Assembly: GCA_002794785.1 (NCBI GenBank)
Contig: NBBA01000014.1
Span: 496,001-560,000 of the forward strand
Direction of reading: 5' to 3'
From: Coniferiporia sulphurascens
Taxonomy: Eukaryota; Basidiomycota; Agaricomycetes; Hymenochaetales; Hymenochaetaceae
Length of the DNA stretch: 64,000 nucleotides
Under the pieces are notes generated by a model, which had not been told where the DNA came from, did not search any database, and was given only the letters and a program-made list of their open reading frames with translations. How positions within the stretch are numbered: the first letter of the stretch is position 1; every line of letters begins with the position of its first letter. Shown in pieces: positions 9,192 through 24,401 of the stretch. Both the position numbers and the translations under genes were made by a program.

Positions 9192-10637
9192 TCACTGGGG
9201 TATTGGTGCTACAACTGCATTTGGGCTTCCTTCGCCAATGCGCTTCGATTCGACTACCTTGCCCTGGATCTCCCGAGCGACCTATGGGTGCGAGCCGGCA
9301 TTATAAGTAAGGAGTGGACAGCGAACGGGTGCCCACCGGGGCAAAACGACCGACGTACCTCCTCGCCGATCTCGCGCACGCGCTGCTCGTCGCGACCGAT
9401 AAGACTCACCGTAACGCCCTTCAGGAAAAGTGGATATGAGCCTACGCGTATGCCCTCACCCTGCACGCGTTTCTGTAGCGTGGTCAGGTAAGGCGCGATG
9501 TTCGATTCTGGAATGCTAAATTAAAAGCAAGAGTAAGTACGTTTCCTTTAGAAAAGGGAACAAAAGGCAAGTGCTGACGTTGTGAATATCAAATGTCGGA
9601 ACGGTCGCTCGCTTGGTGGGGGGAGCGGAAGGTAAGGCACGAGGCTAGTGAGCAGGCGCTGGAACAAGCCCGGGATTCCCGGGAGAATGCACAGTTTTCC
9701 CTCGAGGCGAACAATAGGCTATAGTCATAAGGATCAAGGGGACTTCCCGTAACATACGACAGTACGCCACGCACCACCCACATCTCCTGGCTCACGAACA
9801 GCACCTCTGCCTTCTCGGGGAACAGTGCCATACGCTCCCGCGCGACGCGCTGGTCTTCCGTCTGCAGCGCTATGTCCGCGCGGTGCTTTGACATCTCTCC
9901 CATCCGTCGAAGCGTCTCCGCATGGTGCACAAGGGGTAAGCTAAATGCCGCAGCGAGAGATTGATACGTGATATCTGCACGTTGAGTGAGCTGCCGTAAT
10001 TCCAACCTGCGAAAAGTGTCGCACATACCGTCGTGCGTTGGCCCGATTCCGCCGGAGGTAATCACGAAATCGTACTTCTGCACCATCCTTCTACTCGCCT
10101 CGGCTCTGCACACAGCGCGGCAGATTTCAATTACCAAATGAACGACAGCCCTGACACGCGCTCACTCACATCTCTTCCTCATCGTCTGCAATCACCTCTA
10201 TCCGTTTCCTACCAGCCACTGAGTTCCGTCGTACCGTGGCAATGCGTACCAAAGGGAGTGCAAACTCACAGTTCGATCCCCTGTTCAAAACAGAACTTTG
10301 CGAAGTTGTTAGAATTGCTGTCCTGTGTCTTGCCGTTCAAGATCTCGTCACTGATATTGGGTTCAAATAAGAATCCAGTTCGTTGTTACGTCGGCTTCGT
10401 CAGTACGTACCCAATGATCAGACAAGCAGCTGTCTTGATCCACTTGCCCTCTCCGAGTGGGTTTGGCGGGATTGGAGACAGCGCGAAGTTGTATGTTACG
10501 GGTGCCTGCGCAGGCGTCCCCGCCGACACTTGTGGCGAGCTCATGAATGGACGAATGCCCGCTGCTCTAGCGTTCTGAGTGCGCGCGCCGTAGAGGTGTC
10601 GTGCGACCGGCTGGAGACGAGTGAGAGCAGAAGGCAT
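9192..10637 (-). CDS. FAD-synthase/CinA-like molybdopterin-binding-domain protein
   Basis: Eight exons close exactly to 336 residues: 10637-10411, 10350-10270, 10208-10170, 10105-10029, 9974-9775, 9718-9579, 9515-9359, 9281-9192. The protein has an Arg/Ala-rich N-terminus that could be a mitochondrial presequence. A MoCF_biosynth/CinA-type domain follows, with [18 protein letters not shown] at its start, the [11 protein letters not shown] loop, PLVHHAET and an LCILPGIP segment. In fungi and animals this fold occurs as a stand-alone protein and as the N-terminal half of FAD synthase. The PAPS-reductase-like adenylyltransferase half is absent here, so FAD synthesis itself cannot be claimed. An in-frame second Met at exon-1 codon 32 is an alternative start. 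It is tail-to-head with MCM4, whose stop lies 275 bases upstream. Confidence 0.85.
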
Positions 10638-10911
10638 GGGTGCTTCGTCATCGACGCCGATCCTCCCGAAAAGTAGACACGGCTTGTAAGCTACCTGCTA
10701 ACCGCGCCAGCCACAAGTATGCAACCATATATCCTCGGTAACAGTCAAATGCGCCGAATGACTTAAGAGACAGAGACCAAACGCCGTCCTAGGAACATTT
10801 CATTCGGCTGTGTAACGTGCACACGTCCATTGCTATTCGGTAATTACATACGGAGAGACGCCACTTTTACAACAAGGAAAACGATATATCAATAGAGATT
10901 ACATCTGAAAC

Positions 10912-14190
<3,279 letters not shown>

Positions 14191-14345
14191 TGTACTGGGC
14201 GTTGTGGGTCGACGATGAGCTCTCAGTCGCGCAGGAGACGCGTCAAATTCGATGTTAAGGGCCGGCCTGTTCGTTCACGCCGTGGGAACTAGTTCATCAC
14301 ACTGTCGAGAGGACTGCTGAACCTGATATCTGGCCGACATTGTCC
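14191..14345. promoter_or_regulatory. Divergent MCM4/UPF3 promoter with an MCB-like ACGCGT
   Basis: Only 155 bases separate the two start codons. ACGCGT (the MluI cell-cycle box bound by MBF in yeasts) is at 14238-14243, 48 bases before the MCM4 ATG. No TATA box is visible. The hexamer occurs elsewhere in this GC-balanced window, so the assignment is suggestive only. Confidence 0.5.
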
Positions 14346-16161
14346 ATGGCGACGACGGAGACAAGCACCAAAACCAAGTCTTCAAGATCAAAGTCAGAGA
14401 GGAAGGCAAAGGCCGCGCAATCTAGTAATGCAGTAACGGATAAGCTTAAAACTGTCGTCCGCCGCTTGCCGCCCAACCTCCCCGAAGATGTCTTTTGGCA
14501 GAGCGTACAGCCCTGGGTGTCCGATGAGACCGTCTCCTGGAAGGTTTTCTACCAAGGCAAGATAAGGAAAAGGTATGTCTATTACAGAATTAGGATATTC
14601 TTATGCTCATTTATGAACTTAGGTATAATAAGGAGAATGTCTCCTCTCGTGCATATATAGCGTTCCGGAAGGCGGAGCAGCTCGCTACCTTCAGCCAGGC
14701 GTATGATGGACATGTATTTCGCGACAAAGCCGGTACGCTCTTACCTTGTGAACCAATCAACTCATCATAAGCTCTTACAGGTAATGAATCGTATGCCGTT
14801 GTTGAGTTCGCCCCTCATCAGAAGGTCCCGCCAGAAAAGAGGAAGGTGGATCCGAGGAATGGTACTATCGAGCAAGGTCAGAGAGGCATTCGTTTCCCAC
14901 TAGTTGATTATTGATGTCATACCGCTAAAGATGAGGACTTCATCTCCTTTGTCGAATCACTCAATGCTCCAGTCTCCAAGCCTGCTGACTCCGATGCGCT
15001 CGAGGCACTCAGTAAGCATGCACTACATTTATCTTTACCTTGATACTTATTATCTGACCATCCACCCACTTCCTCAGTCGCTGCCTCCCAGCAGCCTCAG
15101 GAACCCAAATCAACACCTCTCCTCGATGCACTGAAAGCCGAAAAACAAGCACAGCGTGACCGGGAGATTATCCTTAAGTCTCATGCGCACTACCAACGTG
15201 ACGTCGACGCAACGGCGCGACGGCGTGGCAAGCAACCCCAGCCTAATGCTCCGGTCCAGGCAGAACGCGATGGCGGCGGCGGCGCGTCGGCTCCGGGGCA
15301 GGGGAAGCGCAGCAGGCGTGGTGGCGGGGGCAAGAAAGGCGAGGCGAGCGCCCCCAAAGACAAGGAACCGGCATCGGGCCCGTCGAAGTCACCCGTCAAA
15401 AGCCAGAATAAGCCACTCGTTCCCGCAGCCCCCGCGGTCGCCAAAGACACCTCAAAGGAAAAAGACTCAGCAGGAGCCACCGCCGGCAAGGACGAGCAGC
15501 GGGAGCGCCGCGTGCGCCCAGCGTTCTCGCTTGGTGGGGCATCGCGCCAGTTTGAAGCCGCATTAACAGGCGCAGGTGTTGTTCCCGCTGGCGGTGCTGA
15601 TAGGCGGTCGCGTCGGGAGCGCGAAAAGGACAAAAAGGCTGCAACCCCGGCTGGAGGAGAAGGTCCAGCTAACCCGCCACCTGCGCCAGCAGGTTCAGCT
15701 ACTGGTGGTGCCGACAAGGACAAAGGGAAGGACAAGGAGAAACCCGAAAAGCCTCAGGCACCCACAAGCCCTAACAGAGAGCGTACGCGCGGGGGTCGCA
15801 AGCGTGGTGACAGCGTGAAGAGCCCGACACGTTCCACCAACCCGGTGGAAAATGGACCAGGTACGTAGGACTTGAGGAAAGATCAAATTTAGCCCCTAAT
15901 GACAACTGTTCATTGTACCACATAGGCATAACGCCAACGATTCTCACTCGCGCACCCGGTCCTCCCGGGATCATCCAGCGCCCAGCTGGGGCTTCAAATG
16001 GGGAGACGCCTGGCTCTTTCCCTTCTTCTACGGGAGGTGGCAGACAAGGAAGCAGTGGCGGGGACAGCGCTAGTCGTGGTGGGCGGCGCAGGGGTGGACG
16101 CGGCCGCGGGGCTCCTGCAGGCCAGGCTGGGCGCGGTGGCGCACCGGAGGGCGGTGCATAA
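14346..16161 (+). CDS. UPF3: Nonsense-mediated mRNA decay factor UPF3 (Smg-4/UPF3 family)
   Basis: UPF3 bridges the exon-junction complex and UPF2 in nonsense-mediated decay and shuttles between nucleus and cytoplasm. Six exons (14346-14572, 14623-14732, 14781-14876, 14931-15011, 15078-15860, 15926-16161) close to 510 residues. The conserved RNP-like domain starts near residue 30 with VVRRLPPNLPEDVFW and continues through SSRAYIAFR, then AVVEFAPHQKVP and ISFVESLN. A long low-complexity basic tail rich in Lys, Glu, Pro and Gly follows, ending in RGG-type repeats that could bind RNA. I chose the ATG at 14346; an in-frame TTG two codons upstream is not a eukaryotic start. It shares a divergent promoter with MCM4. 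Confidence 0.92.
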
Positions 16162-17370
16162 AGCCGAACAGTACGCGAATTCGGTTTCTCAATCGGGTCC
16201 TTGGAAGGAGCAATGGTAAAGAAAGACGTGCGTAATGCAGACGGGTGTCAACCGTTTCATCATCCTTATCGTGGTTTATCCTTGAGTAGCTGTCTATCCA
16301 GTCGAATCAGTCGGACTGTGAGTGCAGCTTTTTCCTTATCGCTGACTGGAATGTCGGGTTATTGACTGCCCCTCGACTACAGCTGTCCCAGGACGTCCTA
16401 CCATCCACACCAGTCAACTCAGGGGATCCCATACCCCTAATTTACTCCAATAACGGCGACGATTACCTCTTGTTCTCTTCCATCCCCTGTTTCGCTCCAA
16501 GCTTCCGGGTCTCCTCTTGCCTACAGACGTTCTCTCCGATCACACGGCCTCCGCAATCACCAGTCCCCCCCTTTCCTTCCGTCGGTCCTCGGCACCCATG
16601 TCGTCCAAACAGGAGGCCGCTAAACAACACACAGCACGGGAGCTCTCGGACGAAAAGGCATAGCGATTTTTGCGCTGTCGGTCGCAGACGCGCTTCCGTT
16701 CCGGTACGGTTCCGCAGCATGAGGCGCGGTATCTTCCGTCGACCGGTGCCAAATCTCGCTTCCCAGCGATCTCCATCGACGTTCCATTCAGCCCGGCACC
16801 ATACGCGCTAGTTCGGACTTCAAAAATAGTTTTTCAAAAATAGCCCCTTTCTTCGCTTTTGTACACCACGCACGCGTACCGACCTAAAAATACGAACCGC
16901 GCCTTCTTTTACGTCGCATATGTCGTACGTCCAGCGTTTCATCGAGACACCTGCACTAACTTGCAGTGCGCGCACGTAAATTGTCACAACGTATATTGAC
17001 CTGGTTCTAAAAGAGCGTAAGGTCGAGCTCATTACTTAGCGAGCCAAAAACTACGTAGTGGCTGCCGGCTATTCGTCAACATCACTTCATGATCTGATTG
17101 ATCTCCAGTCATAGGCCGTAATTTTAGCACCCTCCGGATCCGGCACAAAATCACGCATATACGTGAGTGAGAAGAAGCAAGAACTCGGTTGGAAAAATAA
17201 ACCAGATCATCCGAACCAATTAGCATGAGAAGAGATAAGAGAAACCTCCAGTAAAACATCCACCAGTATTTAAAACCCCATTGTAGAGTAGTTATCATAC
17301 AGAGACGATGATAACCGTGAGAAATGTCCGAGATATCGGAACAAAGTAGTCCCCATCAAACAGAAAAGAT
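16162..17370. other. Intergenic region between UPF3 and the KNH-like gene
   Basis: The two genes converge here. I see untranslated regions but no further gene; the open frames present (for example 16362-16811) have no recognisable motif and low-complexity translations. Confidence 0.6.
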
Positions 17371-18317
17371 TTAGAGAACGAAGCTGGAAAGAGCAGCGAC
17401 AACACCGACCGCAGCAAGTGCGCCAGCGGCAACACCATTGCGACCGGCAGCACTGGTGCTCGACGCCTTACTAGCCGAGCCCGAAGATGTGCCCGTGGAC
17501 GAGGTCTTAGCCGAAGTGGAAGCGGCCACCGATGACGACGATGACGACGAAGAAGAACCCGAAGATGGCGCGGGCGAGCCAGAGGACGAGGCTGCGTCAA
17601 TCTGAGCCTGAGCGGCGGGACTGAATGTACCAGACATGTTATTCAGACTGTAGAGAGCAACCGAAGTGAAGATGCATGATTCGGACATAATCAGAAATAC
17701 AAGATCGATGCACAAGAAAAGGAAACACATACGTGAACTTAGCAGAGAACGCCTCCGTGGGGGCGCCACCGGTCGTGGAGGTAAGGGACTCGAAACGGAT
17801 GAAGCTGACATTGCGATCATTAGTCTCCCGATAAAGATCAGAATGGCGAAACACGCACTAGACGCCAGAGTTTGGGCCGATGGTTGGGTCGACGGTGAAC
17901 GTAATGGCGGAGGTCGTTGCGACGTTAACCGAGCCAGTGATATTCTGCAGTAAGGTCTGATTGCACATGCCAAGAAGTGCTCAGAATACGCATAATTGCA
18001 AATGGGATAAATTTCTAAGGAAACGCACCTGTTGCTGCTGGTTGCCTACGTAGACCGAGACCATCGAGTTTCCGAAGTCCCCAAGAGCGGGGGTCGTGCC
18101 ATCATCCTTCCAGGCAATGTTGCAAGTCGAACCACCGCTGCAGGTTGTACCGGCAATAGGGGCTGTGACCTGATACAATTTTTAGAGGGGAAAAGAGAAA
18201 ATCGCCATAAAATCAGCCTAATGTTCCCAGGGCGATGCGCGTATGGATAGGACGCACGTAGACAGTAGCCAAAGTGGAGGCCGCGAGGGAGATAATAACA
18301 GCAGCACGTGCGAACAT
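17371..18317 (-). CDS. KNH/Kre9-like GPI-anchored surface protein
   Basis: The protein starts with a signal peptide (MFARAAVIISLAASTLA, cut after about residue 17). A compact beta-domain follows with V-API-GTTCSGG, NIAWKDDGTTP and SMVSVYVGN, then TLLQNITGSVNV and a segment ending FSAKFT. This is the pattern of the Ser-Thr-rich GPI-anchored protein family with a Kre9/KNH domain. The C-terminal third is a Ser/Ala-rich stalk ending in a small-residue omega site and a hydrophobic tail (GVAAGALAAVGVVAALSSFVL), so a GPI anchor is very likely. Introns are clear at 18263-18179 and about 18027-17969. The third, short intron near 17885 has a weak donor, so that junction is uncertain. It probably resides in the plasma membrane or cell wall. 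Confidence 0.8.
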
Positions 18318-18524
18318 TGTGTTTAAAAGTTTACGGGGTCAAAAGAATGTGGTGCTTGAAAGCGACGATTGCGGGTGCGACAGACGCGACGGTGAGAGCT
18401 ATGGAGATGATGAGCGTACAGGATAAGAAGAAAAGTACCCAGGCACACGATCTTTTATGGAGCCAAATCGAGCATTATTACATAATCGCATAGACGCGCA
18501 TATTCCATTTTATTATAATTTTAC

Positions 18525-21500
18525 TTACTCCAGAGGATCGTACACCGCTTTATGGACGTGGTCTGCCTTCCTCCCTGTATGTTTCAAAAATCCCAGGAAG
18601 TCAAGCTCCTGCACAGAGCGAATAAATCGTGCTTGCGTCTCCCCCAGCCAACGTTCTTTTGCGTCCGGACTTTCGTCATCAGCACCATCACTTTCCTCAT
18701 CTTTGTCACTTTCCGAAACAGCGCCCACATTTTCTCCTTCCGCCCTAGCGCCGCCTCTAATTCTGTCTCCTCCCCTTCCACGTCCTCGCCCTCTCCCTCT
18801 GTGCTTCGTTGGGCTCGGACTAGGACTTAGCCGTGTATTACGCGGCCCGCGTATATTTTTAGCTTTCCGCTTTCCTGGACTCTGCGCACCCGCGTCGGCA
18901 GACGGTTCCGACACAGACACTGTGCCTGGCGCTTCATTAGTATTCCCCGCGGAACCGCCAGCCTTCCGTGCTTTCCTCCTACGCGCGGTGCGCCGTCCGT
19001 CGAGGACGTCCGAGAACGCACTGTACCAGTCGTACACGTTCAGCATGCGCCCGCTCTCCAAGTAGCGCTGAAACAAAATGCTTGTGTCAGGAACGAGCTT
19101 CCCTGTATATTCACGCCGTTCCTCAGTTGATAGGCTCCCGTCAGCCCGGTCGGCCGTGCTGTCGTCAAGATACCGTTCGGGATGGACAAGGGCATTGATG
19201 ATTGCTGCGCGCGGAGCCGGGTTGAACAACTATCACCATGTCCATTCATCGCGGAGTCAGTTGATAAATACTCGAGTTAAGCGGCTAGTATCGATTATCT
19301 CACTTCCATTATACCCTGAGGATTCCCTGTGTACCATAGATCCCACAAGTTCGTCTCTGTAAAATCTTTCATTCGCGTGCTATGGTGCAACGTTATCCTT
19401 AGATGAGCTCGCTCTTGTATTTAAAATGAAGATGACGCACTTCATATAATCCGATAACCAGTCGCTCATTTCGATTGCCACGCTGCTTGCATCTGTCTCT
19501 TCCGCGGGTCCGCTGAGACGCGCATCCCAGCTTACAATCCGCACCTTCGTTTCATTCTCTGCGCTGCGTTCCGCAACGGGAAGTGCGAGCACATAGGCGT
19601 AGAGGTCAGAGAGCAGCGCTGACAGGGGGGCGTGCACAAGCTTCCTATAATCGCACATTACAGACACGCGTCAGGTCTTCCTCTTCGAAGCGCGAAGTAA
19701 GCGCTAAACATACCTAATACCACCTGCGATGACTTTTCCCTCCCGGCCCGCAAGTGTTCCCCGAAGACAGGCCGCCATCATTTCGCACACTCCAACAAAC
19801 CCAGGCTTCTTATTCTCTTCTCCTTCCTTGAGCACGCCATTCTTCACTAAATGCCTTTTCACTTCGAGGACTAAACGGAATGCAACCCGCGCGCCACGCG
19901 CCTTCTGTTCATGTGCATCACGCGCCGCGTGGATGAGTCGGAGTGCTTCCAGTGGAGTTCGTACGAGCCAGCCCGCCTCGTTTTCCTTCTCCTTTCCCTT
20001 GGTTCTGCTTCCTTTAAACCTACTGGTTGTTATACCGTCTCCATTCCCATTAACGCTGCTCTTTTCCGGGTGGTACAGCCGTGCAAGTAGGGAAAGTAGG
20101 AAGGGCCGTGCTTCAGGCGCAGAAAGCTTCTCCGCTGCGCATTCGATGGTTGTTTCCCCGAGTAACTCGTCGGCAGTCAGTATAGTGAAAGGATCGGTGA
20201 AATGTCTCAGAAGCATAAGCTAGTTTGTTTCGTTGCGAGAACACCTGCATCAGTTTCGTCCAATCACGGAAATTAGTTGTAGCCGCACCTGCAAAACTGA
20301 AAGCACAAAATCAATCGACTGTACTGTGCTCTTGAATTGCTCCACGATAAGGGAAAGAGCTGTAGGACTCAGGTAAACGAGCGGAGCGAAGTCGGCATCA
20401 AAGAATGTCTGTGTATCGACAGTTGGTGAGCGTACCATATCAAAATTAGCAATCAATAATCATTAGAAGTTCAGTATTCATGAAAAGCTAACTCACATCC
20501 AACAAGACCTTTTCAAGCACCCCCATACCCCCTTGTACTTCTACGCGTGTCAAGCGAAGAAGCGTCAAGGTCGTTCGTGGATAAACGGCGTGTAAATAGG
20601 ATAGCGGTGGCGGGGTAGATAAACCAAGGATGAAGACAAGCGGTAAATAGGGGATATGCAGGCTAGGGTCGAAGAATAATGATGAGGCATGGCACGTTTG
20701 GTGAGGGAAACAGTCGTAGACAAGGCTTACCTGCAGATGTACAATAGGTCCTGAACGAGCGTGGGTTCTATTTTCTCCAGGTCGTTAATGAGTACGACCA
20801 GCTTCGGAAGCTCTTCCTCATCTTCACAGGGAAGGGATTGAAAGTTAGTTCCGTAATCCAGAGAAATAGTTGTACAGTCAGGCTCAACGTACTCCTCGTT
20901 TGTCGGACCCTCTCGAACCACGCCTTGAGGAAATTCATGTCGTATGGCGCAAGTGAGCGACCGACACGGACATCCTGAGCCTGACCTTTTTTCAACGTAG
21001 GGCACACGAGTGGCCAATGGTCAATCAGCATGATATCACGGGAACCGGTATAACGTCTTGGCACCGCGCGCTCACCTTCGTCCAAAATATCCGGATCCGC
21101 GGTCATGAACCCGTTTATCAGCGTCTTCAGTGCGGACGTGAGGTTCGGGCAATCAGCAGGAGACAACGTCGACACGAGTACAGGAATCCGGCACTTCGCA
21201 TCCTCCGCTTCTCCGTCGTCTCGTACTCCGTTTGCATCATCCCTCGATCTTAACCTAGCGCTCACGTCTTCAAGCAACGCCGCTGTGGCGCTCCTGTCAA
21301 CACCTGCACAACATATCACAAAGCATCAGCTTGCACGTTAGCCGTGGGGAGAAAAACAAGGGACAAACTCTACCAGAAATAGCGACCGTTGGTAGCTCAG
21401 CGTATGACAAAAGGCGATCCTCATCGTGCGGGCTGTACGCGTCCTGCACTGCGTCGAGCACGCGTGCGATAGTCGGCTCACGCAGCTCCCTCAGAGTTTT

Positions 21501-21987
21501 CTGAGCATCACAGTATTCCGTTAACGAGGCATAAATAAGTTATGAAGTAAGAATGATGAGCATGGACGGATTCATCGCGACCGCGAGGGAGACCCACCTG
21601 TACGCGCTCCCGACAGCGCCTGAACGCATTCTCATACGCGACCATGCGTAACCGCGGGCCATTTAGGAGGTCCCGGTGTGCAAGCTCAGGCGGGGTGAAC
21701 ATCGTGTTATAAAAGCCGCCATGTGCAGAAGATCCTGGGTCCAAGTCCGCATGATCGAGCTCTGGGTCGGACTCATCTATTGAAAGTTGGAGCTTCGTTG
21801 AGTTGTGCTCTGAGAACGCCACGCCGTAGAACAGGCTACCACCGACCTGAGCCCCCAAACGGAATGGATATAACAGTCTGTTTTGAATTAAAGAACGCAC
21901 TGGGTCAGCGTGGCGCCAAGGGATGGGTGGGAAGTGCTGAATGGTCACCTCCGCAATGGCTTCGAGTCTGTCTTCAATGGACTGCAT
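18525..21987 (-). CDS. ORC3: Origin recognition complex subunit 3
   Basis: ORC3 belongs to the six-subunit complex that marks origins and loads MCM2-7. The conserved core is read across many exons: LTSALKTLINGF, then SLAPYDMNFLKAWFER, then LPKLVVLINDLEKIEPTLVQDLLYIC, then LPLVFILGLSTPPPLSYLHAVYPR. The characteristic C-terminus has YDWYSAFSDVL, ARFIRSVQELDFLGFLK and RKADHVHKAVYD. An apparent frame change near 20895 is an intron: donor GTACGT, ACTAAC branch site, acceptor just before the codons for EEELPK. A highly charged Ser/Arg-rich insert precedes the last block. The first exon is the weakest part; the ATG at 21987 gives the longest frame, but a later start is possible. ACGCGT lies 158 bases upstream. 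Confidence 0.88.
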
Positions 21988-22373
21988 TTTATTTACGGGA
22001 ACGATGCGGACGGCCCCTGTATCGTAGAGTTATAGTTCAAGATCAGTTAGGTAGGTGAGAAGCAGGTACAAATCGCTGGAACATCCGTGTATGCGAGCAA
22101 ACTAGAGGCGGCTTAGAGCTCCAGTGCTATTCTGGTTAACCGCGACGCGTCTCTTTCGTGAGCGTGGCCCGGCGCCCGTGGCTCACACTGCGTGCCTGAA
22201 CCTGAACAGCCTCCTTTTTTCCCTCGAATGCCTTCCTAGACCATACCTAAAAGTTTCTCAACAACAGACATCCGTCACAGCAATGAACAACGTAATTCGT
22301 TGCCGGTAATTAAATTACAGAGTTTTTACAGATAGTGTGCAGAAAAAAGAACAGCTGTTCCGGACTAAAAACA
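21988..22373 (-). promoter_or_regulatory. ORC3 upstream region with ACGCGT
   Basis: The gap lies between the ORC3 start and the SYF2 stop. ACGCGT at 22145-22150 sits in a GC-rich context like that in the MCM4 promoter. No TATA box is visible. MBF control of ORC and MCM genes is known in yeasts; its use here is inference. Confidence 0.4.
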
Positions 22374-23577
22374 CTAAAGAGCTGTACCGCGCTCGAAGCT
22401 TGCGCGAATCTCGGACGTATATTTGTCGTAAAATCTCGCAATCTAAGAGGTTTAGTCAGGACAAACACCAAAAACACGGACATGAGGGCACAAACCTTTT
22501 TGTTGAAGACGCGATTGCGTTCGTTGATATACGTGATGTCGCCCTCGTCCTCGTTGAGACGTTTCCGCGAAAACTTGTTCCGTTTGTCTTGGCTGCAAAG
22601 GTTATATCTTAACGACCGAAAGAATGGTGATGCAGAAGGAAAAACGAACTCAATGTTGAGCTTGCCAATAACACGGTCGATCGCATCCTCCGTGGGTTTG
22701 TTGTCGGCATACAACAGAGTGTTTGCGTCGCGATACAACGACTCAGCAGCTCGCTGTTGCTCGTAGGAAGCAACCTTGAAAGCAAAAAGGTATGAGCCGC
22801 TTTTCGATGGCATCATTTAGCAAATAACGTACAGCTCCGCCCTGGGGGTCGAACGTTGTTAGGGCACTTGACGACGAAGAACCCGCCTTGAGCGAGCCCG
22901 GAGTCAGGCCGAGCGCCAGCTCTTTCTGCTTGTTGTACACGGCAAGATCTGGCTTAAGATGGACGAGATCCTTCTTGTATCGCTTTCGCGCCTGCTGCTC
23001 CTCATCTAGCCCACGAAGTTAGGCACAGAACAACGTGCCATGACACCTGACGGCCCACGTACCATGGAACTCAAAATCTGCATTGCGTTCTTTCCTTCGC
23101 TTCTTCTTTTCCCATTCATCGTTTTCCTCAATCGTGTATTCCCAGTTCTTCCTGCGCTCAAGGTCTTCGCCACGGTCCTCAGCCTCGGTTTTGAGACGCA
23201 GTGTCTCGGCGAGTTTCAGCTGCTTCTCGCGGCGCGCGGCTTCGCGAACAGACACTTTGAGTTTCGTCGACTCGTCAATCAGCGCTGTGCGGTTTTGGCG
23301 GGCAGAGTCGCGCTGTATAAAGGGAAAATTAAAAACACTTGTGAGGATAGAACCGGTTTGGATAGGCAATGAAAACATCTAAGAGAAATGAACGCACCAT
23401 GCGATTCCGGAGCAGGGCAAGTTTCTTCTTGCGTTCATCCATAGTCAAAGCGGAATCCTTTTCCTCCTCAGCCTGAGCTTCGCCGTCCAACGTGTTTGTC
23501 ATCTCCTCGACGAATTCTGTTGCACTTGCTGCGACATCCATGGCCGATTCCGACAGAACCTCTGCCGCCTCCTGCAT
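22374..23577 (-). CDS. SYF2: Pre-mRNA-splicing factor SYF2
   Basis: SYF2 is a small helical component of the Prp19-associated spliceosome (NTC). Exons run from 23577 through a Glu-rich N-terminus (23577-23398), a long basic coiled segment (23312-23063), and exons carrying ASYEQQRAAESLYRDAN and NKPTEDAIDRVIGKLN. The family hallmark DITYINERNRVFNKK is followed by the last exon with ARFYDKYTSEIRASFERGTAL, ending at 22374. Every junction keeps frame. The last intron has a weak GTTTGT donor at 22492, but the resulting C-terminus is the textbook SYF2 end. The ATG at 23577 is the first in frame with good context. Confidence 0.93.
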
Positions 23578-24401
23578 GTTCGTCTTTCGTATAGATCTCA
23601 AAGAGCTGCCAATACCAGTGTGTGCCTTTATCTGCCTGTGGAGAAAGATAGAAAGAAAGCAGTCGTCGACCGTCGGCGGTGCGGAACAGAACGCGACTGT
23701 GGAACTGGCGGTGCTGGCAGCGAGGCTTACGAACGCCGTATTAGGAAGCCCGGTGCTTATAAATAATTATCACGTAAAGTCCGTGACCGTTACTCCAAAA
23801 AAGGATATTCTAGAGCACGGCAGACTTTGTGCTGATCCAACGATTTAAGATTAAGATTTGCCTGCCTAATGTGGTAATATGGATTTCCGTTCAGGGAATG
23901 AAACGTCACTACAGCGGCCTACTACTCCCAGGCTCTTTCATTCGGCTCGCAGCCGCTCTCAGACGAAGCCTTTCTCGAGTACAAGGGCTCTTATCTGGTC
24001 TCTTAATGAAAGGAGAAGAAGAAAAAAGACAAAAACTGACCGTGGGTCCCGTTTTTAGCCGGACCCGGACCAGAGGCGATGGTTGTTGCCGGGACTTGTG
24101 GGCCGGTAAAAAAGACTATTGAAATCAAATGAAGATTTAGCGCGAGAAGTAAGTTCCACCGAAGGCCTGTGAAGAGAAGGTTTCGAAAGCATATGGGCGA
24201 CTTCGACGAGTTCCTTGGATTCAACACCCCCTGATGTGTCCCTGGATATTTCAAATACACCCGTCTTCTATCTCGCACACTATGACCGCGCGTGCATATG
24301 CTTCCAATTATAAATGTCCATCCTTGGTATTAATGTTGCTCCCTTAAAGAGCCGTCACCCGGTTCCAATCCGTCTCCCCGCTCCATCCTCCTCTCCGCAT
24401 C
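23578..24401. other. Divergent intergenic region, SYF2 / amino-acid transporter
   Basis: Promoter region for both flanking genes. A TATAAA-like stretch (ATTATAAATG) lies at about 24308-24317, some 85 bases before the transporter ATG. No gene is supported inside it. Confidence 0.5.

Noticed and set aside
10264..10285. tRNA T-loop-like GTTCGATCCC
   Set aside because: It lies across the exon-2/intron-2 border of the FAD-synthase-like gene, and no cloverleaf can be built around it.
15190..15735. Long minus-strand ORF opposite UPF3
   Set aside because: It is a shadow of the low-complexity Lys/Gly/Pro-rich UPF3 coding sequence.
20855..20960. Frameshift in ORC3
   Set aside because: An intron with a GTACGT donor, an ACTAAC branch site and a pyrimidine-rich acceptor joins the two frames.
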